NCBI GenBank assembly: GCA_040385825.1
Contig: JAZKGQ010000006.1
Span: forward strand, 310,001-374,000
Reading direction: 5' to 3'
From: JANNNF01 sp040385825
GTDB lineage: Bacteria; Pseudomonadota; Alphaproteobacteria; Rhodobacterales; Rhodobacteraceae
DNA: 64,000 nucleotides
Below the pieces are notes generated by a model that ran no database searches, was not told the DNA's origin, and worked only from the letters and a program-made list of their open reading frames with translations. Position numbers and translations under genes: made by a program. Numbering within the stretch: the stretch's first letter is position 1; each line of letters starts with the position of its first letter. Shown in pieces: positions 43,201-50,853 of the stretch.

Positions 43201-43581
43201 GTCCGACCCGGACCCGCCAAACAACTGGTCATTGCCATCGCCGCCCGTCAGCGCATTGGCCCCGGTGTTGCCGGTCAGCACATCATTCAGCGCCGAGCCT
43301 GTCAGGTTCTCGATGCTGTTCAGCACATCGCCCTGCGCGTCGCCGCCGGTATTGGTGCCTGTGGTCAGGTTGACCGTGACGCCTGCCGCCGATCCGGTAT
43401 AGTCGGCGGTATCTGTGCCGCTGCCGCCATCAAGGCTGTCATTGCCGGACCCGCCAAACAGCGTGTCGTTGCCGCTGCCGCCAAACAGCCGGTCATTTCC
43501 TGCGCCACCATATATGACATCGGCCGATCCGGTGCCCGCCAGGGCAGTATCGTTGCCACTACCACCCGTAACGGTTGCCAA
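40240..43581 (-). CDS. RTX calcium-binding repeat protein with C-terminal Hint domain
   Basis: The 1113-residue acidic protein is built of GGxGxDxLx nonapeptides. Residues 1-650 contain seven longer modules of about 90 residues, each with a DYS/DYT...VNLTTG...GDAxGD...IENLTGSAFNDTL pattern between RTX blocks. Residues 650-900 are pure RTX repeats. A C-terminal Hint_2 domain starts at CFTPGTMIATPRG with its nucleophile-type Cys and continues with VGDMVMTRDHGPQPLRWIG and VSRQHRMLL. Secretion by a type I system and Ca2+-dependent folding are expected; no ABC or MFP secretion genes are nearby. The only in-frame start seen is TTG at 43581, so the exact N-terminus is uncertain. Confidence 0.85.
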   Translation of the reverse strand: MATVTGGSGNDTALAGTGSADVIYGGAGNDRLFGGSGNDTLFGGSGNDSLDGGSGTDTADYTGSAAGVTVNLTTGTNTGGDAQGDVLNSIENLTGSALNDVLTGNTGANALTGGDGNDQLFGGSGSDSLYGGAGDDTLVGGSGSDRLEGGTGIDLADYSSGTVGVSVNLATGLGSGGDAGTDTLVGIENVTGTTLADTLTGNAEDNVLTGGAGNDLLAGGGGEDTLIGGTGNDTVDYTASAAGVSASLATGTGSAGDAAGDVLSGIEALTGSAFNDTLAGDAGANTLTGAAGDDLLSGGAGNDNLSGGADDDTLAGGLGIDILDGGSGNDTADYSAAAAAVAVSLTTGLGTAGEAVGDVLTNIENLSGSAFNDTLTGSLGNNTLTGGGGADVLAGGLGTDTADYSTSWAGVSVNLTTGVNTGGDAQGDSLSGFENLSGSGFNDTLTGDGAANALYGGAGNDALYGGAGSDSLYGGDGNDTLVGGAGSDLLNGGAGSGDVADYSASGSAVNVTAGGTGSGGDAAGDTLTGVEHLIGSIYNDTLTGNDDNNHLFGGSGADGLFGGLGNDTLAGGVGSDTLYGGEDMDFLDYSASNAAVSVNLASNTSSGGHSTGDVFASVDGIIGSAFNDTLIGFDNQGLTGDVYTNIFYGGAGSDYIDGAGSDDILFGGTDNDTVLGGSGNDEVSGDAGNDLVSGGLGEDDVYGGDGTDTLSGDAGNDSLDGGGGNDAVFGGTGNDSAYGGDGDDTVEGGEGNDLVGGGVGNDLVSGGLGNDSLTGDAGNDSLSGDEGNDSLDGGTGDDSLFGGLGNDALTGGEGNDALTGGDGNDSLFGGLGNDMLYGGAGADFFSGGDGSDIFYAGMGDTVDGSEDVGETDQIDLTGLGRHRIVYDPMNPENGVVQFLDLADNVIGTLTFSNIETIVACFTPGTMIATPRGQTAIEHLSVGDMVMTRDHGPQPLRWIGSKRVSPQVLARDPSLQPVLIRRGAFGPDLPQRDMMVSRQHRMLLTGARADLLFGADEVLVRAAHLIGQPGITEAGVADVAYVHLLFDRHEIVLADGAWSESFQPGDRTLGTMDQGQRDELAKLFPDLAHQPNPPQFASARLTLKSYEARVLLAA

Positions 43582-43800
43582 ACTGTGCCCGCCTGCCCGC
43601 TGACCGAGAGTTTGCTCTCGTGTCGATTTCTGCTCATCTTGCCAATTAAGTTAAAATTATGGCGAAAGTTGGACAAAGCTTGTCGGCGGTTGGTTAAAGT
43701 TTCTGGACGGTCGGCTTCCAAATCCTGAAACGCGGCGATCAAATCTTGCCAGCCGTCACGCTTTGCCCCCCGATGGCCGCAGCAACCGGGGGCAGTCTGC
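43582..43800. other. Divergent control region between the RTX and HpsN-like genes
   Basis: The 219 bases hold no supported gene. The segment around 43640-43700 (GCCAATTAAGTTAAAATTAT, CAAAGCTTG, TGGTTAAAGTTTCTGG) is AT-rich against its surroundings and probably carries promoters in both directions. No clear hexamers or operators were assigned. Confidence 0.45.
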
Positions 43801-45093
43801 ATGGCGTTCACCTATCTGAAACGCGGCCAGTCCGCTCCCTTGGCCGAGGCCGTGTCGGGCAGCGTTGCCGCGATGCTGGCAGAGCTTGACGCCGGGGGCG
43901 ATGAGGCTGCCCGCCGCATGGCGCGTGATCTGGATGGCTGGCAGGGCGACATCGTGGTGTCGGACGCGACGATTGCCGCGGCTTGTGCGCGGGTGCCGCA
44001 GAGCCTGAAAGACGACATTGCCTATGCCCATGAAAACATTGCCCGCTTTGCTGTGGCCCAACGCGAGTCTGTGCAGGAAGTGACGGTCGAACTGCGCCCC
44101 GGCCTGACAGTGGGGCAAAGGTTGATCCCGGTTCAGGCGGCGGGCTGCTATGTGCCGGGGGGGCGCTACAGCCACATTGCATCCGCGATGATGACGGTGA
44201 CCACCGCCAAGGTGGCCGGGGTGGCGCATATCGCTGCCGTCTCGCCGCCGCGGGCGGGGGGGATTCCCGATGCCATCCTCTATACGCTGCATACCTGTGG
44301 CGCGGACCGGATTCTGGCGCTTGGCGGGGTGCAGGGCATTGCTGCCATGGCCTTTGGCCTGTTCGGCCTGCCGCGCGCCGATATCCTTGTCGGCCCCGGC
44401 AACCCCTATGTGGCCGAGGCCAAGCGGCTGCTGTATGGCCGCGTCGGCATCGACATGGTGGCAGGTCCGACCGACAGCATGGTGATCGCCGATGCCACAG
44501 CCGACCCCGAGGTGGTGGCCTGGGATCTGGTGGGCCAAGCCGAACACGGGGCCAATTCCCCCGTCTGGCTGGTGACGGATGATGCGCCTTTGGCCGCCGA
44601 GGTCGCCCGTCTGGCCCCGCTGTTTGCCGCCGAACTGCCCGAGCCGAACCGCACGGCGGCGCTTGCGGCCTGGGCCGGTCTGGCCGAGATCATCCTGTGC
44701 GACGGACCCGAGGCGATGGCCAGGGTGGCCGATCAGGTGGCCCCCGAGCATCTGCATGTGCAAGCGGCGGACTTGGGCTGGTGGAAGGGTCGGCTGCGGG
44801 CCTATGGGTCGCTGTTTCTGGGGGCCGAGACGACAGTGGCCTTTGGCGACAAGGCGGCGGGCACCAACCATGTGCTGCCCACGTCGGGGGCGGCGCGCTA
44901 TACCGGGGGGCTGTCGGTCCACAAGTTTCTGAAAACCGTGACATGGCAGCAGGTGACGCCGCAGGCCCTGCCCCGGCTGGCCGAAGTGACCGCCAATATC
45001 AGCCGGTTTGAGGGCATGGAAGGCCATGCCCGCACCGCCGACATCCGCCTTGCCAAACTGGCCGCAGCACCCGACATTGCCCTGAATACCTAA
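43801..45093 (+). CDS. hpsN: HisD-family dehydrogenase, sulfopropanediol (DHPS) 3-dehydrogenase-like
   Basis: This 430-residue member of the histidinol dehydrogenase family is probably not HisD, since it sits with a CuyA-like gene. It closely follows what I recall of HpsN, which oxidises (R)-2,3-dihydroxypropane-1-sulfonate to sulfolactate with NAD+. Shared segments are QAAGCYVPGGRYSHIASAMM, LVGPGNPYVAEAKRLLYGRV, DMVAGPTDSMVIAD, QAEHGANSPVWLVTDD (zinc-binding Gln/His), VAPEHLHV (catalytic Glu-His), and TNHVLPTSGAARYTGGLSVH. It is the first gene of a three-gene operon. Confidence 0.8.
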   Translation: MAFTYLKRGQSAPLAEAVSGSVAAMLAELDAGGDEAARRMARDLDGWQGDIVVSDATIAAACARVPQSLKDDIAYAHENIARFAVAQRESVQEVTVELRPGLTVGQRLIPVQAAGCYVPGGRYSHIASAMMTVTTAKVAGVAHIAAVSPPRAGGIPDAILYTLHTCGADRILALGGVQGIAAMAFGLFGLPRADILVGPGNPYVAEAKRLLYGRVGIDMVAGPTDSMVIADATADPEVVAWDLVGQAEHGANSPVWLVTDDAPLAAEVARLAPLFAAELPEPNRTAALAAWAGLAEIILCDGPEAMARVADQVAPEHLHVQAADLGWWKGRLRAYGSLFLGAETTVAFGDKAAGTNHVLPTSGAARYTGGLSVHKFLKTVTWQQVTPQALPRLAEVTANISRFEGMEGHARTADIRLAKLAAAPDIALNT

Positions 45094-45102
45094 GGAGCCA
45101 CC

Positions 45103-46104
45103 ATGCACCTGTCCCGCTTTCCCCGCATCCGCCTTGGCCACCTGCCCACCCCGCTGGAACCGATGCCGCGGCTGTCGGCCTTGCTGGGGGGGCCGGAACT
45201 CTGGATCAAGCGGGATGATTGCACGGGGCTGTCGACCGGGGGCAACAAGACCCGCAAGCTGGAATTTCTGATGGCCGAGGCGATGGCCATGGGGGCCGAC
45301 ATGGTGCTGACCCAAGGCGCCACGCAATCCAACCACGCGCGGCAGACGGCGGCGGCGGCGGCCAAGCTGGGGCTGAAATGCCACCTGATCCTCGAGGATC
45401 GCACCGGGTACAACGAACCCAACTACCGCATGAACGGCAATGTGCTGCTGGACGTGCTGCACGGGGCAACCATTGAACACCGCGGGCCGGGGCTGGACAT
45501 GAACGCGGAATTGTTCGCGGTGGCCGAGGGGTTTCGCGCCATGGGGGCGGTGCCTTATGCCATTCCGGGCGGCGGGTCGAACGCGACGGGGGCGCTTGGC
45601 TATGTCAACTGCGCGCTGGAATTGCTGGGGCAGATGGTTGAGGGCGGGATCGTGTTTGACCACATGGTCACGGCCACGGGGTCTGCGGGCACCCAGGCCG
45701 GGCTGATCGTCGGACTGAAAGCGCTGAACGCGCAACTGCCGTTGCTGGGCATCGGGGTGCGCGCGGCGCGCGAGGTGCAAGAGGCCAACGTGTTCCGGCT
45801 GGCGCAGGCGGTCGAGGAAAAGCTGGGCACCGCTGGCGTGGTCAGCCGCGAGGATGTGGTGGCGAATTGCGACTACATCGGGCAGGGCTATGGCATTCCG
45901 GCAGACTCGACGCTGGAGGCGATTGATATTTTCGCCCGGACCGAGGCCATTTTGCTGGACCCGGTTTATTCGGGCAAAGGGGCGGCGGGCCTGATTGACC
46001 TGATCCGCAAGGGCCAGTTCACCAAAGGCCAGCACATCGTGTTCCTGCACACCGGCGGGGCGATTGGCCTGACCGGATACACCCACGTCCTGCCGCACGC
46101 ATGA
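45103..46104 (+). CDS. cuyA: L-cysteate sulfo-lyase / D-cysteine desulfhydrase-like PLP enzyme
   Basis: This 333-residue PLP-dependent beta-family enzyme has a start MHLSRFPRIRLGHLPTPLEP that fits CuyA, which releases sulfite and ammonia from L-cysteate to give pyruvate. The PLP lysine is in STGGNKTRKLEF near residue 51; ATQSNHARQTAA and GGSNATGALGYVN follow as phosphate-binding and substrate loops. CuyA and D-cysteine desulfhydrase are close homologs, so the assignment rests partly on the HpsN-like neighbour. It starts nine bases after that gene. Confidence 0.75.
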   Translation: MHLSRFPRIRLGHLPTPLEPMPRLSALLGGPELWIKRDDCTGLSTGGNKTRKLEFLMAEAMAMGADMVLTQGATQSNHARQTAAAAAKLGLKCHLILEDRTGYNEPNYRMNGNVLLDVLHGATIEHRGPGLDMNAELFAVAEGFRAMGAVPYAIPGGGSNATGALGYVNCALELLGQMVEGGIVFDHMVTATGSAGTQAGLIVGLKALNAQLPLLGIGVRAAREVQEANVFRLAQAVEEKLGTAGVVSREDVVANCDYIGQGYGIPADSTLEAIDIFARTEAILLDPVYSGKGAAGLIDLIRKGQFTKGQHIVFLHTGGAIGLTGYTHVLPHA

Positions 46105-46126
46105 GGCCCCAAGCATGAGGCCCCAA
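46099..46126 (+). repeat. 14-bp tandem duplication at the cuyA/racemase junction
   Basis: GCATGAGGCCCCAA is repeated twice at 46099-46112 and 46113-46126, followed by a third partial GCATGAGG. The cuyA stop lies in the first unit and the racemase ATG in the partial third. Without the two copies the genes would overlap as ATGA. Confidence 0.85.
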
Positions 46127-46128
46127 GC

Positions 46129-46794
46129 ATGAGGACAGTCGGCATCCTTGGCGGCATGGGGCCAGAGGCGACGGTGCTGCTGTTGAGCCGCGTCTTGCAG
46201 GCGGTGGACGCTGCCGATGACGCAGACCATATCCCCCTGATCGTGCATCAGAACCCTGCCGTGCCATCGCGCCTGTCGCGGCTGATCGACGGAGTGGGCG
46301 ATGATCCCGGCCCGGTGCTGGCGCGTATGGCGCAGGGGCTTGCGGCCGCAGGGGCGCAGGCGATTGCGATGCCCTGCAACACCGCCCACGCCTATGCGCC
46401 GCAGATCATGGCCGCCACGCCGCTGCCGTTTCTGGACATGCGCAAGGCGACCGTTGCGGCCCTGCCAAAGGGGCGGATCGGAATGCTGGCCTCGCCTGCC
46501 ATGCGGATCACCGGGGCGTTCGATGCGGTGATGGCAGAGGCCGGGATGGTGCCGGTCTGGCCTGCGGATGAGGCGCCGGTGCTGGCGCTGATCCGGCGGG
46601 TGAAGGCGGGGGATACGGGGGGGCAGGCCGAGATGGCGCGGCTGGCGGCAGAAATGGCGGCGCAGTCTGACCATGTGCTGGTCGCCTGCACCGAATTGTC
46701 GCTGCTGACGGGCGGGGTGCAGGTGCCCTTCACCGACAGTCTGGATTGTCTGGTGACGGCGATTTGCGGCTTTGCCCGTGGTCAGGCGGTATAG
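46129..46794 (+). CDS. Aspartate/glutamate racemase family protein (candidate cysteate racemase)
   Basis: This 221-residue PLP-independent two-cysteine racemase has catalytic cysteines in AMPCNTAHAY (near residue 84) and VACTELSLL (near 185), with the N-terminal VGILGGMGPEATVLL of the aspartate racemase group. Its place behind cuyA suggests it might interconvert D- and L-cysteate or another sulfonated amino acid. That is inference from context only. Its end overlaps the convergent TolB-like gene. Confidence 0.8.
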   Translation: MRTVGILGGMGPEATVLLLSRVLQAVDAADDADHIPLIVHQNPAVPSRLSRLIDGVGDDPGPVLARMAQGLAAAGAQAIAMPCNTAHAYAPQIMAATPLPFLDMRKATVAALPKGRIGMLASPAMRITGAFDAVMAEAGMVPVWPADEAPVLALIRRVKAGDTGGQAEMARLAAEMAAQSDHVLVACTELSLLTGGVQVPFTDSLDCLVTAICGFARGQAV

Positions 46795-47603
46795 CGCACA
46801 AAGGCAAAGGCCCCGCCATCGGCCCGCCAGTTCGGCACGTTCATCGTGCCCTGCCCGCCGGTGAACGCCAACAGGCTGCGGCGGCCCGAGCCATCGGGGG
46901 CCATGATCCAGATTTCCACCGCCAGATCGCGGGGGTGGCCGGGCGTGCCGGGCGGGTAGGCAAGGCAGATCAGATGCCTGCCGCAGGGCGACGGATGCGG
47001 AAACCACAGCACATGATCGTCCTTGAACAGGTGGCGCTGTCCCGATCCATCTGCCGCCATCACCCAGATCTGCGCGTGGCCGGACCGGTCGCAGTTGTAG
47101 TAGATGTGGCTGCCACCCGCCGAATAATCGGGGCCGTCCGACTGGCCTTCGCCCATGGTCAGGCGCGACTCTGACCCGCCCGCAACGGGCATCGTGTAAA
47201 TGTCGATCCCCCGGCTGCCGCGTGCCGCCGCATAGGTGATGCGCGCGCCATCGGGTGACCAGCCGTGCCACCAACTGGGGGCCTGCAGGGACAGGACGCG
47301 GGGCGTGCCGCCCGCAGCGGGAATCAGGAAAATCTCGGCCCCATTCTCGCGGTGATGCGACAGCGCGATGGTCTTGCCATCCGGCGAAATGCCGTGGTCG
47401 TTGTTGCAGCGGTTGGCAAAGCCCGTGTCGAGCGGGACCAGCTTGGGATCAGACAAGGGCACCTTGAACAGCCGCCCGTCGGAATTGACCATCAGGTAGG
47501 TGCCGCAGGGCGACCAGTTCGGGGCCTCGATCCGGGCAGCAGTTTGCAGGACAACGCGGGACATACCCGCCGCCATGTCCCACAGTTCCAGCGACGATTT
47601 CAC
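46782..47603 (-). CDS. TolB-like beta-propeller (PD40) protein
   Basis: The 273-residue protein has several WD40-like PD40 repeats: NWSPCGTYLMVNSDGRLFKV, GISPDGKTIALSHH, GWSPDGARITYAAARG, YSAGGSHIYYNCDRSG, and HPSPCGRHLICLAYPP. No signal peptide is seen, so it looks cytoplasmic, unlike TolB itself. Similar proteins include the oligogalacturonide-lyase-like group. It is coupled to the upstream unknown gene by an ATGA overlap. Confidence 0.75.
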   Translation of the reverse strand: MKSSLELWDMAAGMSRVVLQTAARIEAPNWSPCGTYLMVNSDGRLFKVPLSDPKLVPLDTGFANRCNNDHGISPDGKTIALSHHRENGAEIFLIPAAGGTPRVLSLQAPSWWHGWSPDGARITYAAARGSRGIDIYTMPVAGGSESRLTMGEGQSDGPDYSAGGSHIYYNCDRSGHAQIWVMAADGSGQRHLFKDDHVLWFPHPSPCGRHLICLAYPPGTPGHPRDLAVEIWIMAPDGSGRRSLLAFTGGQGTMNVPNWRADGGAFAFVRYTA

Positions 47604-48373
47604 TCGCGCGCTTTCGGGGTCAGCAGTCTGGCGGGGCGCAAGGCCTCGGCGGCGCGGAACAGGCCGAAGGTCTGGCCGACATAGTTCACCACGCCGGACA
47701 CCTGCTCCATATACTTCTGCAACTCGGGGGTGCGTTCGGCCTCGACCATCGACACCGGGCGATCCGGGCCTTCGCCTTCAAACTGACAGTAAAACAGCGG
47801 CTCGCCCCGTTTCAGCACGATGTCCTTTTCCGGTTCGTGCCATTCAAACGCCCACATCAACGGCCGCGGCCAGACGTTCAGCGGAAACCGCCCGCCAAAG
47901 ATGGTGCCCGGCAAAGGATCGCGGCGGTAATGCAGAAAGGCCGAAAGCTGCGTCACATAGACCATCTCGTCGGCGATGAAACAGTAGGGCAGCGACAGTT
48001 GCACGGTGGGGCGGTCGGGGTAGCGCCATTCGGCCTCGTTCACCAGCGTCAGCACCTCGCCCAGCTTGTTCGACCGGATCGACGAGCTGACCCCGTTGCG
48101 GTTGACCAGATGCGGCTTGCCCTTGTCATCGCGGCCAAAGCCCACGTTGATGTCATAGGGGCATTTCACCATGAAATAGCGGCTTTCCAACTGCACCACG
48201 GCGGGGCAGCGGCTGGCGCTTTTGGCATGGGATTTGTTGGTCTGCCGGAACACCACCCGTTCAGGCGGGTCATACATCACCGCCCCCTTGTCCGAGGTCA
48301 GGAACCAGCCCACCGAAATGGGGCCGGATTTCGGGCCTTCTTCGGGGCGGTCAAAGCTGATGTTGATGTCCAT
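47600..48373 (-). CDS. Conserved hypothetical protein, 257 residues
   Basis: The product begins MDINISFDRPEEGPKSGPIS and contains SRCPAVVQLESRYFMVKCPY, LVNRNGVSSSIRSNKLG, QLSLPYCFIADEMVYVTQLS, RPLMWAFEWHEPEKDIVLKR and EPLFYCQFEGEG. It is soluble, aromatic-rich and has no recognised catalytic motif. I recall DUF6065-like proteins with such features but cannot confirm the name. It is the first gene of a two-gene unit with the TolB-like propeller. Confidence 0.65.
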   Translation of the reverse strand: MDINISFDRPEEGPKSGPISVGWFLTSDKGAVMYDPPERVVFRQTNKSHAKSASRCPAVVQLESRYFMVKCPYDINVGFGRDDKGKPHLVNRNGVSSSIRSNKLGEVLTLVNEAEWRYPDRPTVQLSLPYCFIADEMVYVTQLSAFLHYRRDPLPGTIFGGRFPLNVWPRPLMWAFEWHEPEKDIVLKRGEPLFYCQFEGEGPDRPVSMVEAERTPELQKYMEQVSGVVNYVGQTFGLFRAAEALRPARLLTPKARE

Positions 48374-48421
48374 GGCAGTCCCCTTGTTCGCACAGCAACG
48401 TCCCCGCAACGCGGGCTGCTG

Positions 48422-49129
48422 TCAATCGGCCAACGCCGCGCGCAGGGCGCGAATGCGGGCGGCATCGGTGTGGCGCAGGACGGCAGGCGCAAAGCCCAGA
48501 TCGACCACCGGGCCGGATTGCGGATGCGGCGCCGCGAAAGACCCATGCGCCTCGGTCACGGCCAGACGGCGCAGCAGAGGGGCACTGGCGGGCCCGATGC
48601 CCGCCCCCGGCATCACGGAAATGCGGCCGCGGGCAAAAGCGATGGTGCGGGCCAGATCGCCCTCGCCCTGCGCTGCCGTCTGTGCGCGGCCCGAGGTCAG
48701 GATGCGGTGAAAGCCCAGAAGGGTCGCGCACTCGACCGCCTTGGCCAGATCCGGCACCAGATCGAAGGCGCGGTGCAGGGTCAGACCCATGCCTTTTGCC
48801 GCCATGACCAGATGTGACAGGACAGCAACATCCAGCCGCCCATCCGGCAGATTTGCCCCCAGAACCACGCCCGCCAACCCGGCATCCCGCGCAGCGTGAA
48901 TGTCGGCACACATGATGGCGCGTTCCGTGCTGTCAAACACGAAATTCCCCGCCCGTGGCCGGATCATGGCAAACACCGGTACCCCGCAAGCTGCCGCATG
49001 CGCCATCAGTCCTGCCGCCGGGGTCAACCCGCCCAGCTCCAGTGCGGCGCACAGCTCGATCCGGTCCGCCCCGCCCGCCACCGCCTCGGCCAGGCCTGCG
49101 GCACTGTCCACGCAGACCTCGATCAGCAT
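48422..49129 (-). CDS. cutC: CutC family protein
   Basis: The 235-residue TIM-barrel protein has EVCVDSAAGLAEAVAGGADR followed by IELCAALELGGLTP at the N-terminus, then FAMIRPRAGNFVF and GVVLGANLPDGRLD. CutC was linked to copper homeostasis, but its biochemical role is unsettled. It overlaps the upstream ROK gene by seven bases, so the two are probably co-expressed. Confidence 0.9.
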   Translation of the reverse strand: MLIEVCVDSAAGLAEAVAGGADRIELCAALELGGLTPAAGLMAHAAACGVPVFAMIRPRAGNFVFDSTERAIMCADIHAARDAGLAGVVLGANLPDGRLDVAVLSHLVMAAKGMGLTLHRAFDLVPDLAKAVECATLLGFHRILTSGRAQTAAQGEGDLARTIAFARGRISVMPGAGIGPASAPLLRRLAVTEAHGSFAAPHPQSGPVVDLGFAPAVLRHTDAARIRALRAALAD

Positions 49130-50004
49130 GGGAATGCCAGGGCGCCCGCCTCTGCCGCCCCGATCAGCCCGGCATCGGGACCACAGGTGGCGGGCACCAG
49201 CAACCCCTGCGGCGCATGGCGCAGGATGCGCGCCCGAACGGCAGCGTCCAAGGCCGCCACCAGATCAGGCGCATTCGACAAGCCGCCGCCGACCGGCACC
49301 ACCGACGCGCCCAGCACATTGACCACCATCGCCAGCGGCCCGGCCAGCAGGTCCAGCCACAGACCCACCGTCCGCCCTGCGGCCGCATCGCCCGCCCGCC
49401 ACGCCGCAAGCAAGGCCACCGACCCCGTCCCCTGACCTTCGCGGATCAGGTGCAGCCGTTCGATACCGCGCGCGCCGCCGATGGTATCCAGACACCCCAT
49501 CTGCCCGCAACCGCAGGCCAGTTGCAGATCGGCCTCGCGCACGATCGGCCCATGCCCCCATTCGCCGGCATAGCCCGCAGCCCCGGTCAGCACCTGCCCG
49601 TTGATCACCACGCCCCCGCCGACACCGGTGCCCAGAATGATGCCGAACACGCAGTCATGCCCCCGCCCCGCGCCTTGCCGGGCCTCGGCCAGGGCAAAGC
49701 AATCGGCGTCGTTCAGCACCAGAACCGGCAGGCCAAGCGCGGCGGCAAGATCGGGGCCAAGGCTGCGGCCATGGGCGCAGGGAATGTTCACCACGGTAAT
49801 CCTGCCGCTGGCCGGATCGACCACGCCCGCCACGGAAATCGCGATGCCGCGCACCGGACGCCCCGCCTGAAACGAGGCGAGCGTGGCGGCAAATGCCTCA
49901 AAACTGTCTGTGGGGGTCGGCGCCTCGCCCAGAGGCACAAGGCTGCCCCCTTGAGCCAGCGCGGCCTTGATGCGCGACCCGCCGATATCGAAACACAAGA
50001 TCAT
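49123..50004 (-). CDS. ROK-family sugar kinase
   Basis: The 293-residue kinase has an ATP-binding N-terminal MILCFDIGGSRIKAALA, a catalytic-type VLVLNDADCFALAEA, the ROK motif ILGTGVGGGVVINGQ, and the zinc motif CGCGQMGCLDTIGG near residue 165. The family phosphorylates glucose, fructose, N-acetylglucosamine or N-acetylmannosamine; the substrate here cannot be fixed. ATG at 50004 is preferred. It is divergent from pyrF. Confidence 0.87.
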   Translation of the reverse strand: MILCFDIGGSRIKAALAQGGSLVPLGEAPTPTDSFEAFAATLASFQAGRPVRGIAISVAGVVDPASGRITVVNIPCAHGRSLGPDLAAALGLPVLVLNDADCFALAEARQGAGRGHDCVFGIILGTGVGGGVVINGQVLTGAAGYAGEWGHGPIVREADLQLACGCGQMGCLDTIGGARGIERLHLIREGQGTGSVALLAAWRAGDAAAGRTVGLWLDLLAGPLAMVVNVLGASVVPVGGGLSNAPDLVAALDAAVRARILRHAPQGLLVPATCGPDAGLIGAAEAGALAFPC

Positions 50005-50099
50005 TCGCTTCTCCGCTTTGTCCGCAGCATAACCGGCCTGCTGCGGCTTGACAGCCCCGCCCCTGGCACCGCATGACGCCTGAAACCACGGAGACTGCA

Positions 50100-50798
50100 A
50101 TGGATGACCGCCTGATCGTGGCGCTGGATGTGCCGAACATAGTCCACGGACAAGCCCTTGCCGCCCGGTTGGGCGATTCGGTCAGCTTCTACAAGATCGG
50201 GCTGGGCATGTTGACCGGGGGGGGCCTCGCGCTGGCCAACGAGCTGAAACAGGATTTCGGCAAGCGCATCTTTCTGGACATGAAGCTGTTTGACATCGGC
50301 GCCACCATCGAGGCCGCAGTGCGCGGCCTTGCGCAATATGATCTGGATTTTCTGACCGTGCATGGCGACCCGCAGGTCGTGGCTGCGGCGGCGACGGGCA
50401 AGGGCGGATCGGGCATGAAAATCCTTGCCGTCACGGTGCTGACCTCGCTCGACCGTGCCGATCTGGACGCGAACCTGATCAAGCCGGGGGACATTCACCA
50501 GATCACGCTGGAACGCGCCGCCCGCGCGCTGGAGGCCGGGGCAGACGGGGTGATCGCCAGCCCGCAAGAGGCCGCGATGATCCGCGCGCTGCCACAGGCC
50601 AAGGGCCGCCTGATCGTGACGCCGGGCGTGCGGCCCGAGGGCGGCGCTCTGGGCGACCAGAAACGTGTGGCCACCCCGGCGCAGGCGATTGCCGACGGGG
50701 CGGATCACATCGTGGTGGGGCGTCCGGTCTGGCAGGCGGCAGATCCGGCTGCCGCCGCACGGGCGATTGTGGCAAGTCTTGGGACGCGGGCTGTGTGA
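50100..50798 (+). CDS. pyrF: Orotidine 5'-phosphate decarboxylase
   Basis: The enzyme makes UMP in pyrimidine synthesis. The 232-residue protein has LIVALDVPNI, the catalytic DxKxxD segment FLDMKLFDIGATIE near residue 60, and the phosphate-binding IVTPGVRPEGG and HIVVGRPVWQAADPAAAARA at the end. ATG at 50100 follows GGAGACTGCA; a longer frame to 50073 is less likely. Confidence 0.95.
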   Translation: MDDRLIVALDVPNIVHGQALAARLGDSVSFYKIGLGMLTGGGLALANELKQDFGKRIFLDMKLFDIGATIEAAVRGLAQYDLDFLTVHGDPQVVAAAATGKGGSGMKILAVTVLTSLDRADLDANLIKPGDIHQITLERAARALEAGADGVIASPQEAAMIRALPQAKGRLIVTPGVRPEGGALGDQKRVATPAQAIADGADHIVVGRPVWQAADPAAAARAIVASLGTRAV

Positions 50799-50805
50799 CA
50801 ACCCG

Positions 50806-50840
50806 CCGGGGGTTTCACACCCCCGGACCCGCGTGGGATA
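50806..50840 (+). terminator. Palindromic hairpin downstream of pyrF
   Basis: CCGGGGGT pairs with ACCCCCGG around TTCAC (50806-50826), seven bases after the pyrF stop, and is followed by ACCCGCGTGGGATATTT. The sequence is shared with the element after rsmB (3435-3490). A terminator role is likely. Confidence 0.6.
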
Positions 50841-50853
50841 TTTGCGCCAATGT

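Noticed and set aside
42386..43603. Several Pro/Ser-rich plus-strand frames such as PPSRLSLPDPP
   Set aside because: They are shadows of the RTX repeats on the minus strand with no start sites or family features.
43801..45093. Annotation as true histidinol dehydrogenase hisD
   Set aside because: It sits with a CuyA-like gene and not with his genes, and its sequence follows HpsN more closely, for example QAAGCYVPGGRYSH and TNHVLPTSGAARYTGGLSVH.
43756..47274. 1172-residue minus-strand open frame opposite hpsN-cuyA-racemase
   Set aside because: It is antisense to three genes with clear catalytic motifs and has His/Arg/Gly-rich nonsense composition typical of antisense frames in GC-rich DNA.
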